From: FEN-1219 sp963817615
GTDB taxonomy: Bacteria > Pseudomonadota > Gammaproteobacteria > Steroidobacterales > Rariloculaceae
Length of the DNA stretch: 64,000 nt
Assembly: GCA_963817615.1 (NCBI GenBank)
Contig: CAWFPH010000001.1
Span: 248,001 to 312,000 of the forward strand
Direction of reading: 5' to 3'
Made by a program: the position numbers and the translations under genes. This document shows, piece after piece, positions 25,694 to 34,564 of the stretch; the stretch's first letter is position 1; each line of letters opens with the position of its first letter. Below the pieces are notes generated by a model, which saw nothing but the letters and a program-made list of their open reading frames with translations, was not told the DNA's origin and did not search any database.

Positions 25694-27730
25694 TCATTTC
25701 GCGAGCGTGCCGCTCACGTACGCTGCGACGTCGCGGATCTGCTCCGGGGTGAGCGATGCGCCGAATGGCGGCATCTCGCGCCTGCCCTCGCTCACCAGCT
25801 GCATGACCGTGGCGCTGTTTTTCATCGCGGCCAAGCTCGGGCCGCCGCCGTGGCCGCCCTCGCCGTGCTCGCCGTGACAGAACATACAGGCGGTGTCGAA
25901 GACGTTCTTGCCGTTAGCGACGTTGGGCGGGCCGCTCACGGCCGGCGCGAACGTCATGACCGCGCCGCCCTGCGGCACGGGGTCGAGCGTGCCGTCCAGG
26001 CCGAACAGCCAGACGCTGTCGCCGCGCGCGCTGCCTGCGAACAGATTGCCCGCCGACAACGCGACCACGTATTGCTTGCCGCGCCACTCGAACGAGCTCG
26101 CGGGCGCGTTCATGCCGGCGCCCGTTTGGAATTCCCAAAGCCGCATGCCGCTGCGCGAGTCGAGTGCAGTGAGCCGCCCGTCGTTGCGGCCGACGAACAC
26201 GAGACCGCCCGCGGTCGCGAGCGAGCCGCTGTAGCAGGGTTCCGCCCACTGTTGCTGCCACACGAGCTTGTTCGTGCGCACGTCGAGCGCCGCGAACACG
26301 CCGAGCGAGTGCATGTGGAAGCCGCCGATGCCGCCCGCGATGTAGCCCGCGCCTTCGGCCGGCCGCTCGGCCGTGATCTCCTGCGCAAAGTACGACCAGA
26401 TGCGATCGGCCGCGCACACGAAGATTTGTGCGGACTCGGGGTCGTACGAGCTCGGCGGCCAATTCACGCCGCCGGGCGGCCCCGGCTTCACGAGGGTCGG
26501 GGTGGTCCAGAACGGCGTGAAGATGCGCCCCTCGTTCACGAGCTTCGTGCCTTCCGGAGCGATCGGGATCGACTGCGGAATGAACGCGTCGCCGCGCGGA
26601 TAGGGCTGCGTCGGCGCAGTGCCCTGACGGGGCTCTTGCGGCACGGGCCGCTCGTCGATGCCGACGAGCGGCTGGCCGTTCGTGCGGTCGAGCAGGTAGA
26701 CCCAGCCGGTCTTGCTCGCCTCGGCGATGCCCTTGCGCGGCACGCCGTCGACGGTCACGTCGAACAGCAGGACGGGCGAGGCTGCGTCGTAGTCCCAGAT
26801 GTCGTGATGCACCTGCTGAAAGTGCCAGCGGTATTTTCCGGTCTTCGCGTCCACCGCGACGATCGACGTCGAGAACAGGTTGTCGCCCTTGCGGAACACG
26901 CCGTTGTAGTCCGGGCCCGGGTTGCCGGTGCCGAAATAAAGCAGGCCGAGCTCGGGATCGACGGCTGGGGTATTCCAGACCGGCGCGCCGCCGTCCTGCC
27001 AGAGGTCGTTGTCGGCCGGCCAGGTGTCGTGGCCGGGCTCACCCGGTCCGGGCACCGTGTAGAACGTCCACGCGAGCTTGCCGCTGTTCGCCTTGAACGC
27101 TTTCACTCGACCGCGAATGCCGCGTTCGCCGCCGGCGAACGGCACGACCACGAGACCGTCGTAGTACAGCGGCGCGGCCGTGATCGTGAAGCCCTCTTGC
27201 CAGCGTTCCGCTTGAATCGACCACGCGACGGCACCCGTGCGCTGATCGAGCGCGACGAGCTTGCCGTCGAGCTGGCCGACGTACACGCGGCCGTCGCCGA
27301 GCGCCACGCCGCGGCTCGTCCAGCCGCAGCACACCGCGTTGTTCTTCGGGTCGAGATTCGCGCGGTAGCGCCACAAGACCTCGCCGGTGTCGACCGACAG
27401 CGCGAACACGTCGTCGGCGCCCGTCACGAGGTAGATCACGCCGTCGTAGACGAGCGGCTGCGCTTCGCCCGAGTACTGTGGGCCGAGGCCCGAGCCGTCG
27501 AGGTGGCTGCGCCAGACGCCCTTGAGCTTCCCGACGTTGCCGCGATCGATTTCTCGCAGCGGCGAATAGCGGCGGTTGTACCAATCGCCGCCGTTCGTGG
27601 GCCAGGCCGCGGTAGGCGGTGCGACGAGCTCGTTGCGGCGAAAGGCGGGGGCGCGCTCGATCGATTGGGCATGCGCGCCGAGCGGCAGTGCGAGCAAGGC
27701 GATGCCGGCAAGTACCCTCGCGCGACTCAT
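25694..27730 (-). CDS. PQQ-dependent dehydrogenase with C-terminal cytochrome c domain (quinohemoprotein)
   Basis: The start ATG at 27730 opens a Sec signal (MSRARVLAGIALLALPLGAHAQ); the frame runs on upstream across the neighbouring gene, but that part is antisense-like noise. The 678-aa protein is an eight-bladed quinoprotein propeller with the family W-motifs (DGRVYVGQLDGKLVALD and others). It has the vicinal cysteines (NAVCCGW) typical of alcohol dehydrogenases, and the active-site HHDIWDYDAASP in which the catalytic Asp is followed at +2 by another Asp. A C-terminal cytochrome c domain has CMFCH and a distal Met (REMPPFGA). It oxidises an alcohol or sugar-type substrate in the periplasm and passes electrons through its own heme. 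It is 53 bases downstream of a paralogue. Confidence 0.9.
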   Translation of the reverse strand: MSRARVLAGIALLALPLGAHAQSIERAPAFRRNELVAPPTAAWPTNGGDWYNRRYSPLREIDRGNVGKLKGVWRSHLDGSGLGPQYSGEAQPLVYDGVIYLVTGADDVFALSVDTGEVLWRYRANLDPKNNAVCCGWTSRGVALGDGRVYVGQLDGKLVALDQRTGAVAWSIQAERWQEGFTITAAPLYYDGLVVVPFAGGERGIRGRVKAFKANSGKLAWTFYTVPGPGEPGHDTWPADNDLWQDGGAPVWNTPAVDPELGLLYFGTGNPGPDYNGVFRKGDNLFSTSIVAVDAKTGKYRWHFQQVHHDIWDYDAASPVLLFDVTVDGVPRKGIAEASKTGWVYLLDRTNGQPLVGIDERPVPQEPRQGTAPTQPYPRGDAFIPQSIPIAPEGTKLVNEGRIFTPFWTTPTLVKPGPPGGVNWPPSSYDPESAQIFVCAADRIWSYFAQEITAERPAEGAGYIAGGIGGFHMHSLGVFAALDVRTNKLVWQQQWAEPCYSGSLATAGGLVFVGRNDGRLTALDSRSGMRLWEFQTGAGMNAPASSFEWRGKQYVVALSAGNLFAGSARGDSVWLFGLDGTLDPVPQGGAVMTFAPAVSGPPNVANGKNVFDTACMFCHGEHGEGGHGGGPSLAAMKNSATVMQLVSEGRREMPPFGASLTPEQIRDVAAYVSGTLAK
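26620..26694. repeat. 75-bp tract identical to 28446-28520
   Basis: This 75-base stretch inside the first quinoprotein gene matches 28446-28520 in the paralogue base for base, including third codon positions, and near-identity continues for some bases on both sides. The surrounding genes are clearly more diverged. It encodes the TNGQPLVGIDERPVPQEPRQ region. Recent gene conversion between the tandem copies is the simplest reading. Confidence 0.85.
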
Positions 27731-27783
27731 GTTGTCTTTCTTCACCGGACGAACCCGTTTTTGGACCTCGAGTGAAACGGCAG

Positions 27784-29583
27784 TCAGTGCGGGGCCGCCG
27801 GCGCCGGCCCGAGCGTGCCGTCGAGCGCAAACAGCCAAACGTTGTCGCCGTGCGGCGAGCCGGCGAACACGCTGCCGGCGGCGTACGCGACGACGTACTG
27901 TTTGCCCGCTTGCTCGAACGTGCTCACGGTCGAGTTCATGCCGGCGCCCGTCTGAAATTCCCAGAGCTTCGTGCCGTCGCGCGAATCGAGCGCGGTGAGC
28001 CGGCCGTCGTTGCGGCCGACGAACACAAGGCCGCCCGCAGTGACGATCGAGCCGCTGTAGCAAGTCTCCGGCCAATGCTGCCGCCAAACGAGCCGATTCG
28101 TATGCAGATCGAGCGCCGCGAAGATGCCGAGCGCCGGCAGCGGATGGCTGCCGAAGTTGCCGCCGATGTACTGCTTGCCCTCCGGAGGACGCTCGGTGCC
28201 GATCTCCCAGGCGCGATAGGTGCTCGCGCGGTCGCCGGCGCAAACATAGAAGTAGCCGCTGGTCGGGTCGTAAGCGCTCGGCGCCCAGTTCGCGCCGCCC
28301 GTGATGCCGGGCTTCGCCACCACGTAGTCGGTCCAGTAGGGCGTGAAGATCTTGCCGCCGTTCGCGAGCGTGTAACCCTCGGGTGCGATGTCGACCGCTT
28401 GCGGCACGAACGCGTCGCCGCGCGGGTAGGGCTGTGTCGGCGCTGTGCCCTGACGGGGCTCTTGCGGCACGGGCCGCTCGTCGATGCCGACGAGCGGCTG
28501 GCCGTTCGTGCGGTCGAGCACGTAGACCCAGCCGGTCTTGCTCGCCTGCGCGAGACCCTTGCGCGGCACGCCGTCGATCGTGAGATCGAACAGCACGACC
28601 GGATTCGCGCTGTCGAAGTCCCACAGATCGTGGTGCACCTGCTGGAAATGCCAGCGGTAGGCGCCGGTTCTCGCGTCGAGTGCGACGACGGACGAGGTGA
28701 ACAGGTTGTCGCCCTTGCGCACCCCGCCGTTGAAGTCGGGCCCGGGGTTGCCGGTGCCGAAGTAGATGAGGCCGAGGGCCGGATCGACGGCCGGCGTCTG
28801 CCAGACGGTCGCGCCGCCGTGCCGCCAGAGCTCGTTGTCCGCGGGCCATGTCTCGTGACCGCGCTCGCCGGGTCCGGGGATCGTGTGGAACGTCCAGACC
28901 GGCTTGCCGGTGCGCGCGTCGTAAGCCGAGACGCGGCCGCGCACGCCGAGCTCGGCGCCGGCGAAGCCGGTGATCACCAGGCCGTCGTAGTAAAGCGGTG
29001 CGCTCGTGATCGAATAACCCTCCTGCCAGCGCGCGGCCTGCACCGACCAGACCGGCCTGCCGGTTTTCGCGTCGAGCGCGACCAGCTTGCCGTCGAGCTG
29101 GCCCGTGAACACCTTGCCGGCGCCGAGCGCGACGCCGCGGTTCGTCCAGCCGCAGCAAACGGACGACCCCATCGCAGGGTCGAGCCCAGCCGCGTAGTGC
29201 CACAACACCTCGCCGCTCGCGACGCCGAGCGCGAACACGTCGTTCGCGCCGGTCGTCACGTAGATCACGCCGTCGGCGACGAGCGGTTGCGATTCGCCGG
29301 AGTATTGCGCACCGTTACCGGCCCCGAGCCGCGTGCGCCACACGCCTTTGAGTTGCGCCACGTTCTTGCGGTCGATCTGTGCGAGCGGCGAGTAACGACG
29401 GTTGTACCAGTCGCCGCCGTTCGTGGGCCAGGCCGCCGTGGGCGCCGCGGTGAGATCGGCCGTGTGGTCCGGTTCCGCCGCCATCACGGTCGTAGCCGAG
29501 ACCGCGCAGAGCACAGCGACTCGGCACGCGCTGCCTAGGCCGCGCGCGTGACGGAGCGGGTTGCGGTTGCGTCGATCGCTCAC
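27784..29583 (-). CDS. PQQ-dependent dehydrogenase without cytochrome domain
   Basis: This 599-aa paralogue of the downstream quinohemoprotein starts at GTG 29583 and has a signal peptide (AVLCAVSATTVMAAE). It shares TAAWPTNGGDWYNRRYSPL, the vicinal cysteines (SSVCCGW), the active-site HHDLWDFDSANP (Asp at +2 after the catalytic Asp) and the block YVLDRTNGQPLVGIDERP. It ends after the propeller (LDGTLGPAP), so it lacks the cytochrome c domain and must hand electrons to a separate acceptor. The c-type lipoprotein at 34565 is one possibility but is not linked. The hydratase-lyase gene lies 21 bases upstream on the same strand, consistent with one operon for aromatic side-chain oxidation. Confidence 0.9.
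   Translation of the reverse strand: MSDRRNRNPLRHARGLGSACRVAVLCAVSATTVMAAEPDHTADLTAAPTAAWPTNGGDWYNRRYSPLAQIDRKNVAQLKGVWRTRLGAGNGAQYSGESQPLVADGVIYVTTGANDVFALGVASGEVLWHYAAGLDPAMGSSVCCGWTNRGVALGAGKVFTGQLDGKLVALDAKTGRPVWSVQAARWQEGYSITSAPLYYDGLVITGFAGAELGVRGRVSAYDARTGKPVWTFHTIPGPGERGHETWPADNELWRHGGATVWQTPAVDPALGLIYFGTGNPGPDFNGGVRKGDNLFTSSVVALDARTGAYRWHFQQVHHDLWDFDSANPVVLFDLTIDGVPRKGLAQASKTGWVYVLDRTNGQPLVGIDERPVPQEPRQGTAPTQPYPRGDAFVPQAVDIAPEGYTLANGGKIFTPYWTDYVVAKPGITGGANWAPSAYDPTSGYFYVCAGDRASTYRAWEIGTERPPEGKQYIGGNFGSHPLPALGIFAALDLHTNRLVWRQHWPETCYSGSIVTAGGLVFVGRNDGRLTALDSRDGTKLWEFQTGAGMNSTVSTFEQAGKQYVVAYAAGSVFAGSPHGDNVWLFALDGTLGPAPAAPH
28446..28520. repeat. 75-bp tract identical to 26620-26694
   Basis: This is the partner copy of the identical segment described at 26620-26694, lying inside the cytochrome-less quinoprotein gene in the same orientation and codon phase. 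Direct repeats of this length could also support recombination that deletes one gene copy. Confidence 0.85.
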
Positions 29584-29604
29584 GTCCGCCTCGCGGCTCT
29601 GCCG

Positions 29605-30444
29605 CTACGTCGTCTCCTTGTAGTGCTGGAGTCCCGGCTTGAACTTCTTGTCGTCCAGGAACGCCTTCATCGCCTTCTCTCGGTTCTTGTTGGCGCCGAA
29701 GTTCAGGGCCTCGCCCATCTTCGCGTACAGATAATCGGCGGACACTTCCCAGTCCATGTACTTCACGCGCTTCATGGCGATCTTGATGCCGCGCAGCACG
29801 GTCTGATTCTTCGTGAGCAGCAGCTGCGCAAGCTTGCGCGTGCGCGCGCGCAGCTTCTTGCGGGGGACCGACTCGTTGACGAGCCCCATCTCGGCGGCCT
29901 GCTTGCCGTCGAACGTCTCGCCGGTCATTGCGTAGTAGAGGGCCTTGCGCAGGCCGATGGTCTCCGCCGTTGCCTTCGTGACGTTGCCGGCCGGGATGAT
30001 GCCCCAATTGACCTCGGACAAGCCGAACGTCGCTTCGTCGGCCGCAATCGCGAGATCGCACGCAACGACCGGCGTAAACGCGCCGCCGAAGCACCAGCCG
30101 TTCACCATGGCGACCGTGGGCTTCGGATAGTCGCGCAGCCGCCGCCACTGCCATTCCTCGGCCGTGCGCCGCACGTTCAGGATCACCGTATCGGGCTCGC
30201 CGTCGGTCTCGCGGAAGTACTCCTTGAGATCCATGCCGGCCGCGAACGCGTCGCCCGCGCCCGTCAACACGAACACGCCGCAGCGCGGGTCGGTCGCGAG
30301 CGCCGCGACCGTGTGCATCATCTCCTCGTTCAGCGCGGGGCTCATCGCGTTCTTCTTCTCGGGCCGGTTCAACGTGACCCACGCGATGCCCTCGTCGAAC
30401 TCGACCTGCACGAGCTTGCCCCACGGTTCCTTCTTACGTGCCAT
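29605..30444 (-). CDS. p-Hydroxycinnamoyl-CoA hydratase/lyase (feruloyl-CoA hydratase/lyase) homologue
   Basis: The ATG at 30444 follows GAGGAGAGGA. The 279-aa crotonase-fold protein aligns from end to end, with a constant one-residue offset, to the Pseudomonas hydroxycinnamoyl-CoA hydratase-lyase (Ech/HCHL): NRPEKKNAMSPALN, GMDLKEYFRE, MVNGWCFGG, DEATFGLSEVNWGI, DYLYAK, FLDDKKFKPGLQ. The phenol-contacting Tyr76 and Tyr240 and catalytic Glu144 are conserved; the Ser123 equivalent is Thr124, and the preceding GGGF reads GGAF. The enzyme converts feruloyl-, caffeoyl- or p-coumaroyl-CoA to the hydroxybenzaldehyde and acetyl-CoA. No feruloyl-CoA synthetase is adjacent. It heads a leftward run with the two quinoproteins and diverges from the molybdenum hydroxylase. 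Confidence 0.88.
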   Translation of the reverse strand: MARKKEPWGKLVQVEFDEGIAWVTLNRPEKKNAMSPALNEEMMHTVAALATDPRCGVFVLTGAGDAFAAGMDLKEYFRETDGEPDTVILNVRRTAEEWQWRRLRDYPKPTVAMVNGWCFGGAFTPVVACDLAIAADEATFGLSEVNWGIIPAGNVTKATAETIGLRKALYYAMTGETFDGKQAAEMGLVNESVPRKKLRARTRKLAQLLLTKNQTVLRGIKIAMKRVKYMDWEVSADYLYAKMGEALNFGANKNREKAMKAFLDDKKFKPGLQHYKETT

Positions 30445-30741
30445 TCGTCCTCTCCTCAAATGCAACCCGAATCGAGCGGCGGCGGCAGACCGGCCGCGCC
30501 GCGGTGTGAGTCGTCCGGTTGTGAAAGGCGGGCCACGCCGCCCGTTGCGGCGGCCCGCCGTGCGTCCCCGAGCCCCCGGTGGCGCGCCTGTTGTCGGCGC
30601 TTCGTTAAAGCTTTAGAGTCCAAAGCAATCGCGCACTCGATGGGGCGTCAGTCTAGCAAGGAGTGCCGCCGGCCGTGAGCCGTTCTCGCCGGCAGCGCGG
30701 TGCCCCGGTCGAAGCGCGCCGAGCAGCAAAGGGGTCGAGCC
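30445..30741. promoter_or_regulatory. Divergent intergenic region between hydratase-lyase and molybdenum hydroxylase genes
   Basis: This 297-base gap contains no convincing gene. It must hold the promoters of both divergent genes. The only AT-rich patch is around 30601-30635 and includes the perfect 10-bp palindrome TAAAGCTTTA (30606-30615), a possible regulator site. I see no clear -35/-10 pair. Confidence 0.4.
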
Positions 30742-33159
30742 ATGGCATACGAGTTGTTGGGTAAGAACTTCGTCCCGCCCGATATTCACGGCAAGGTCAC
30801 CGGCAAAGCGAAATACGCGGAGGACTTCCGCGTCGACGGCATGGTGTTCTGCCGGCTCATGCTCTCGCCGATGCCGCACGCGCGCGTGCGCAACATCGAT
30901 GCGAGCGCCGCGCTCGCGATGCCGGGCGTGCTCGGCATCCTGACGGCCGACGACGTGCCGAAGCAGCCGCCGCCGAGCGACCCGATCCTCACGAACGAGC
31001 CGCTCTACGTGGGCCAGCCGATCCTAGCGGTTGCGGCCGAGAGCGAGACGCTCGCGCAAGACGCGATCGACAAGATAAAGCTCGATCTCGAGGAGCTGCC
31101 GTTCACGGTGGACCCTCTCGAGAGCTTGTTTCCGGGCGGCAAGGATGCGCGGCTCGACGGCAACGTGCTCGCCGCGGCCGGCGTGGGCGGACCGGCACCC
31201 CTGAAGTCCGTGAAGTGGACCGCGGCCGACTTCGCGCGCGCCGGCGAGGGCCAGCTACCGATGGGCGAGCCCGTGCGCGAGTGGTCGTACGGCGACATCG
31301 AGGACGGCTTCAAGAAGGCCGCGCTCGTGCTCGACGAGACGTTCGTGACGGCCGGCAACTCGCACCATTCGATGGAGCCCCGCTCCGCGATGGCGTACTG
31401 GGAAGGCGGCAAGTGCTTCGTGTTCGGCTCGACGCAGAGCCAGAGCTTCGTGGTGCCGGGGCTCGCGGGATTCATCGGCATCGACCCTGCGAATCTCGTG
31501 TACGTCGCTGAGACCTGCGGCGGCGGCTTCGGCTCGAAAGGCTCGGCCTACCCGACGATGTCGATTCCCGCGCACATGGCGAAGAAGATCAATCGCCCGG
31601 TGATGCTCAGGATCAGCCGCGCCGAGGAGTACTTCTTGGGCTGCGCGCGCACCGGGTTTCAGGGCCGCATCAAGATGGGCTTCGACAAGTCGGGCCGTGT
31701 GCTCGCGGCCGACCTGTACATCGTGCAGGAAAACGGTCCGACCACGGGTTTCCCGGACTGGCCTTCGTCGGGCGACACCGTGTCGCTGCTGTACCAGCCG
31801 CTCGCAATGCGCTGCCGCGGCACCGCCGTGTTCACGAACACGCCGCCGCGTTCCGCGCAGCGCGGGCCGGGACACAATCAGACGCAGGCCGCGATGGAGC
31901 CGCTGCTCGACAAGGCGGCGAAGCAGCTCGGCATCGACCGCTACGAGATCCGCAAGGTGAACGGGCCGAACATGACCTCGAAGTTCGGCGCGATGCAGGG
32001 ACCCGTCACGAGCTGCTACCTGCCCGAGGCGCTCGACAGGGTCACCACGATGTTCAACTGGAACGAGAAGAAGCAGCTCTCCGGGCAGCGCAACGGCACG
32101 AAGGTCACGGGGGTCGGCATCGGCCGCGGCTTCCACCCGGCCGGATTTTCCGGGTTCGACGGGCTCGTGCGGATCACGCCGGACGGCATCCTCCACATTC
32201 ATACCGGCGTCGGCAACCTCGGCACGTACTCGCACACGGGCACTTCGCGTATCGCGGCCGAGGTGCTCAAGGCGAACTGGGACAACTGCGTCGTCGAGCG
32301 CGGCGACACCCGCAAGGCGCTGCCCTGGAACATCGGTCAGTTCGGCAGCAACACCTCGTTCACGATGGCGCGCACGAACTACGCAGCCGCGATGGATGCG
32401 GTCGCAAAGCTCAAGGAAATCGCCGCGATGGATTTGGGCGGCACGCCCGATGACTACGACATCGGCGAGGAGAAGGTCTTCCGCAAAACGGACCCGACCA
32501 AGTCGCTGACCTACGCGCAGGCCGCGATGCGCGCGATCGAGCTCGGCGGCAAGTTCGACGGCCACGAGCCGCCGGACGACGTGAATCCGATGACCGCGGC
32601 GTCCGCCCAATCGCTCTCGGGCACGGGTCTCGTCGGCGTCGCCAAGGACAACTATCCGATCACGGCGCAGCCCGCCGCGTTCGTCGCGAGCTGCATTCAG
32701 ATCGAGCTCGACACCGAGACGGGCGCGTTCGACATCGTCGACTACCTCGCCGTGGCGGACTGCGGTACGGTGATTCACCCCATGGGGCTCGCGACCCAGA
32801 TCAAGGGCGGCGCGGTCATGGGCTTCGGGCTCGCGACGCTCGAGCGGCAAATCTACGATCCGCAAAACGGCTTGCCCGGCAACGTGGGCCTGTATCAGAC
32901 CAAGCCGCCGAGCTACCTCGACGTGCCGGCGTCGTTCCAGACGGATGCCGTGGACAAGCCCGATCTGCAGAGCCCGCTCGGCACGAAGGGGATCGGCGAG
33001 CCCGTGCTCGGCGCGGGTGCCTCCGCGCTGCTCTGCGCGATCTCAGACGCGCTCGGCGGCCATTACTTCAACCGCACGCCCGTCACGCGCGACCAGATCG
33101 TGAACGCGCTCGCCGGCAGGCCGCAGTCGCACAAGCCGCTGCAAGTCAACACCGCCTGA
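30742..33159 (+). CDS. Xanthine dehydrogenase family molybdopterin-binding (large) subunit
   Basis: The 805-aa product begins at ATG 30742. It matches the molybdenum-hydroxylase large subunit (aldehyde oxidase/CO dehydrogenase L type): the N-terminal GKVTGKAKYAEDF domain, cofactor-binding ETCGGGFGSKG, TPPRSAQRGPGHNQ, the TGVGNLGTYSHTGTSR block, and the active-site Glu in GTKGIGEPVLG. It hydroxylates aldehydes or N-heterocycles using water, with molybdenum cofactor. The FAD-binding medium subunit and 2Fe-2S small subunit normally encoded beside it are absent, so it is an orphan large subunit here. The modBC genes at 57253-59035 could supply molybdate. Confidence 0.9.
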   Translation: MAYELLGKNFVPPDIHGKVTGKAKYAEDFRVDGMVFCRLMLSPMPHARVRNIDASAALAMPGVLGILTADDVPKQPPPSDPILTNEPLYVGQPILAVAAESETLAQDAIDKIKLDLEELPFTVDPLESLFPGGKDARLDGNVLAAAGVGGPAPLKSVKWTAADFARAGEGQLPMGEPVREWSYGDIEDGFKKAALVLDETFVTAGNSHHSMEPRSAMAYWEGGKCFVFGSTQSQSFVVPGLAGFIGIDPANLVYVAETCGGGFGSKGSAYPTMSIPAHMAKKINRPVMLRISRAEEYFLGCARTGFQGRIKMGFDKSGRVLAADLYIVQENGPTTGFPDWPSSGDTVSLLYQPLAMRCRGTAVFTNTPPRSAQRGPGHNQTQAAMEPLLDKAAKQLGIDRYEIRKVNGPNMTSKFGAMQGPVTSCYLPEALDRVTTMFNWNEKKQLSGQRNGTKVTGVGIGRGFHPAGFSGFDGLVRITPDGILHIHTGVGNLGTYSHTGTSRIAAEVLKANWDNCVVERGDTRKALPWNIGQFGSNTSFTMARTNYAAAMDAVAKLKEIAAMDLGGTPDDYDIGEEKVFRKTDPTKSLTYAQAAMRAIELGGKFDGHEPPDDVNPMTAASAQSLSGTGLVGVAKDNYPITAQPAAFVASCIQIELDTETGAFDIVDYLAVADCGTVIHPMGLATQIKGGAVMGFGLATLERQIYDPQNGLPGNVGLYQTKPPSYLDVPASFQTDAVDKPDLQSPLGTKGIGEPVLGAGASALLCAISDALGGHYFNRTPVTRDQIVNALAGRPQSHKPLQVNTA

Positions 33160-33296
33160 GCAAGACCGAAGGGCCGGACTCCGCGGCACGGTGACGCGGC
33201 GGTTTGCGCTGCGCCGCGATCGTTTGCCGCCCGCCGCGGTCGAAACTCCGAGGCCCCGCGCTTAGACTAAGGATTCGTCAACCGAATCGACCGAAG

Positions 33297-34424
33297 ATGA
33301 GCCGCCGCGTTTTGCCGTTCCTCGTTGTCGCGCTCGCGACGCTGCTTGCGTGCGGCGCCGCGACGGCTCAAAGCGTGTCCGCAGCCGCGCGTGCAACCTC
33401 CGCCGAGCCGCGGGCAGTCACGCCGCGCGGCCCGCTGTCGCCCGAAGAGCAGCGCACGATCGGCGTGTTCGAGCGCGTGAGTCCATCCGTCGTCTACATC
33501 ACGACGGTGCAGCACGTGCGGGATTTCTGGAGCCGCAACGTGATGCGCGTGCCGCAGGGCACGGGCTCGGGCTTCATCTGGGACGACGCAGGCCACGTCG
33601 TCACGAACTACCACGTGATTCAGGGCGCCCAGGAAGCGCTGATCACGCTGGCGGACCAGCGCAGCTACCCGGCCACGCTCGTCGGCGCGAGCCCCGAGCA
33701 CGACCTCGCAGTGCTGCACATCGACGTGCCGCTCGACGCGCCGCCGGCGGTCGCGGTCGGCAGCAGCGCCGACTTGAAAGTGGGGCAGAGCGTCTACGCG
33801 ATCGGCAATCCGTTCGGGCTCGACCACACGCTGACGACCGGCATCATCTCCGCGCTCAACCGCACGATCGACGACGAGAGCGGCGGCGCGATCAACAACC
33901 TGATTCAAACCGACGCTGCGATCAACCCGGGCAACTCCGGCGGTCCGCTGATCGACAGCGCGGGCCGCATGATCGGCATCAACACGATGATCTACAGCCC
34001 GTCGGGCGCCTACGCCGGCATCGGCTTCGCGGTGCCGATCGACACGATCAACCGTGTCGTGCCGCGCCTGATCGCCTATGGCCGCTACGTGCGCCCCGCA
34101 CTCGGCGTCACGGCGAACGACGACGTGAGCCGCCGGCTTCTAGCAGAAGGCCAGCGGGGTATCGTGATTCTCGAGGTGGTGCCGGGCTCACCGGCCGCGC
34201 GCGCGGGTCTCGTGCCCGCGCGCATGACCGGCGCGCGGCGCGTACAGCTCGGCGACGTGATCGTCGCGTTCGACGGCCACAAGGTCGAAACGTTCGGCGA
34301 CCTCGCTGGGCTGCTCGACGAGCACGTATTCGGCGACAAGGTTACGCTCACGGTCGAGCGTAACGGCGTGCGGCGCGACGTCGCGATCATGCTGAGCGCG
34401 ACCGAGGACCAGAGCGAGCTGTGA
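33297..34424 (+). CDS. Trypsin-like serine protease of the HtrA/Deg family
   Basis: This 375-aa exported protease has a signal peptide (LVVALATLLACGAATAQ) and a chymotrypsin-fold domain with the full triad: H106 (TNYHVI), D136 (HDLAVL) and S214 (GNSGGP). A single C-terminal PDZ domain follows (about 270-365; GIVILEVVPGSPAARAGL, LGDVIVAFDG). One PDZ domain makes it DegS- or plant-Deg1-like in layout, not two-PDZ DegP. It probably does periplasmic protein quality control. The start was set at 33297, where the signal peptide begins. It is 137 bases after the molybdenum hydroxylase and 140 before the cytochrome gene. Confidence 0.92.
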   Translation: MSRRVLPFLVVALATLLACGAATAQSVSAAARATSAEPRAVTPRGPLSPEEQRTIGVFERVSPSVVYITTVQHVRDFWSRNVMRVPQGTGSGFIWDDAGHVVTNYHVIQGAQEALITLADQRSYPATLVGASPEHDLAVLHIDVPLDAPPAVAVGSSADLKVGQSVYAIGNPFGLDHTLTTGIISALNRTIDDESGGAINNLIQTDAAINPGNSGGPLIDSAGRMIGINTMIYSPSGAYAGIGFAVPIDTINRVVPRLIAYGRYVRPALGVTANDDVSRRLLAEGQRGIVILEVVPGSPAARAGLVPARMTGARRVQLGDVIVAFDGHKVETFGDLAGLLDEHVFGDKVTLTVERNGVRRDVAIMLSATEDQSEL

Positions 34425-34564
34425 TTCGAGCTCGGCCCGAGTCGCCCGCGCGGGCTGCCCCGCGACGCGCGGCGGCCGGAGCCGTGTCCAATCGATCGTG
34501 CGCCGAGCGGCGGCGCGCGAATGAGGCGCCGCATTCTGCGGCACGCGACCAAGAGAGGTGTCGG

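Noticed and set aside
25694..29203. A single 1169-aa reading frame covering both quinoprotein genes
   Set aside because: Only the part from 27730 onward has a signal peptide and quinoprotein sequence. The upstream part is an out-of-frame copy of the paralogue gene.
30606..30615. TAAAGCTTTA palindrome as a defined operator
   Set aside because: It is short and single-copy as far as I can see, and no regulator gene is adjacent, so it is only mentioned in the intergenic entry.
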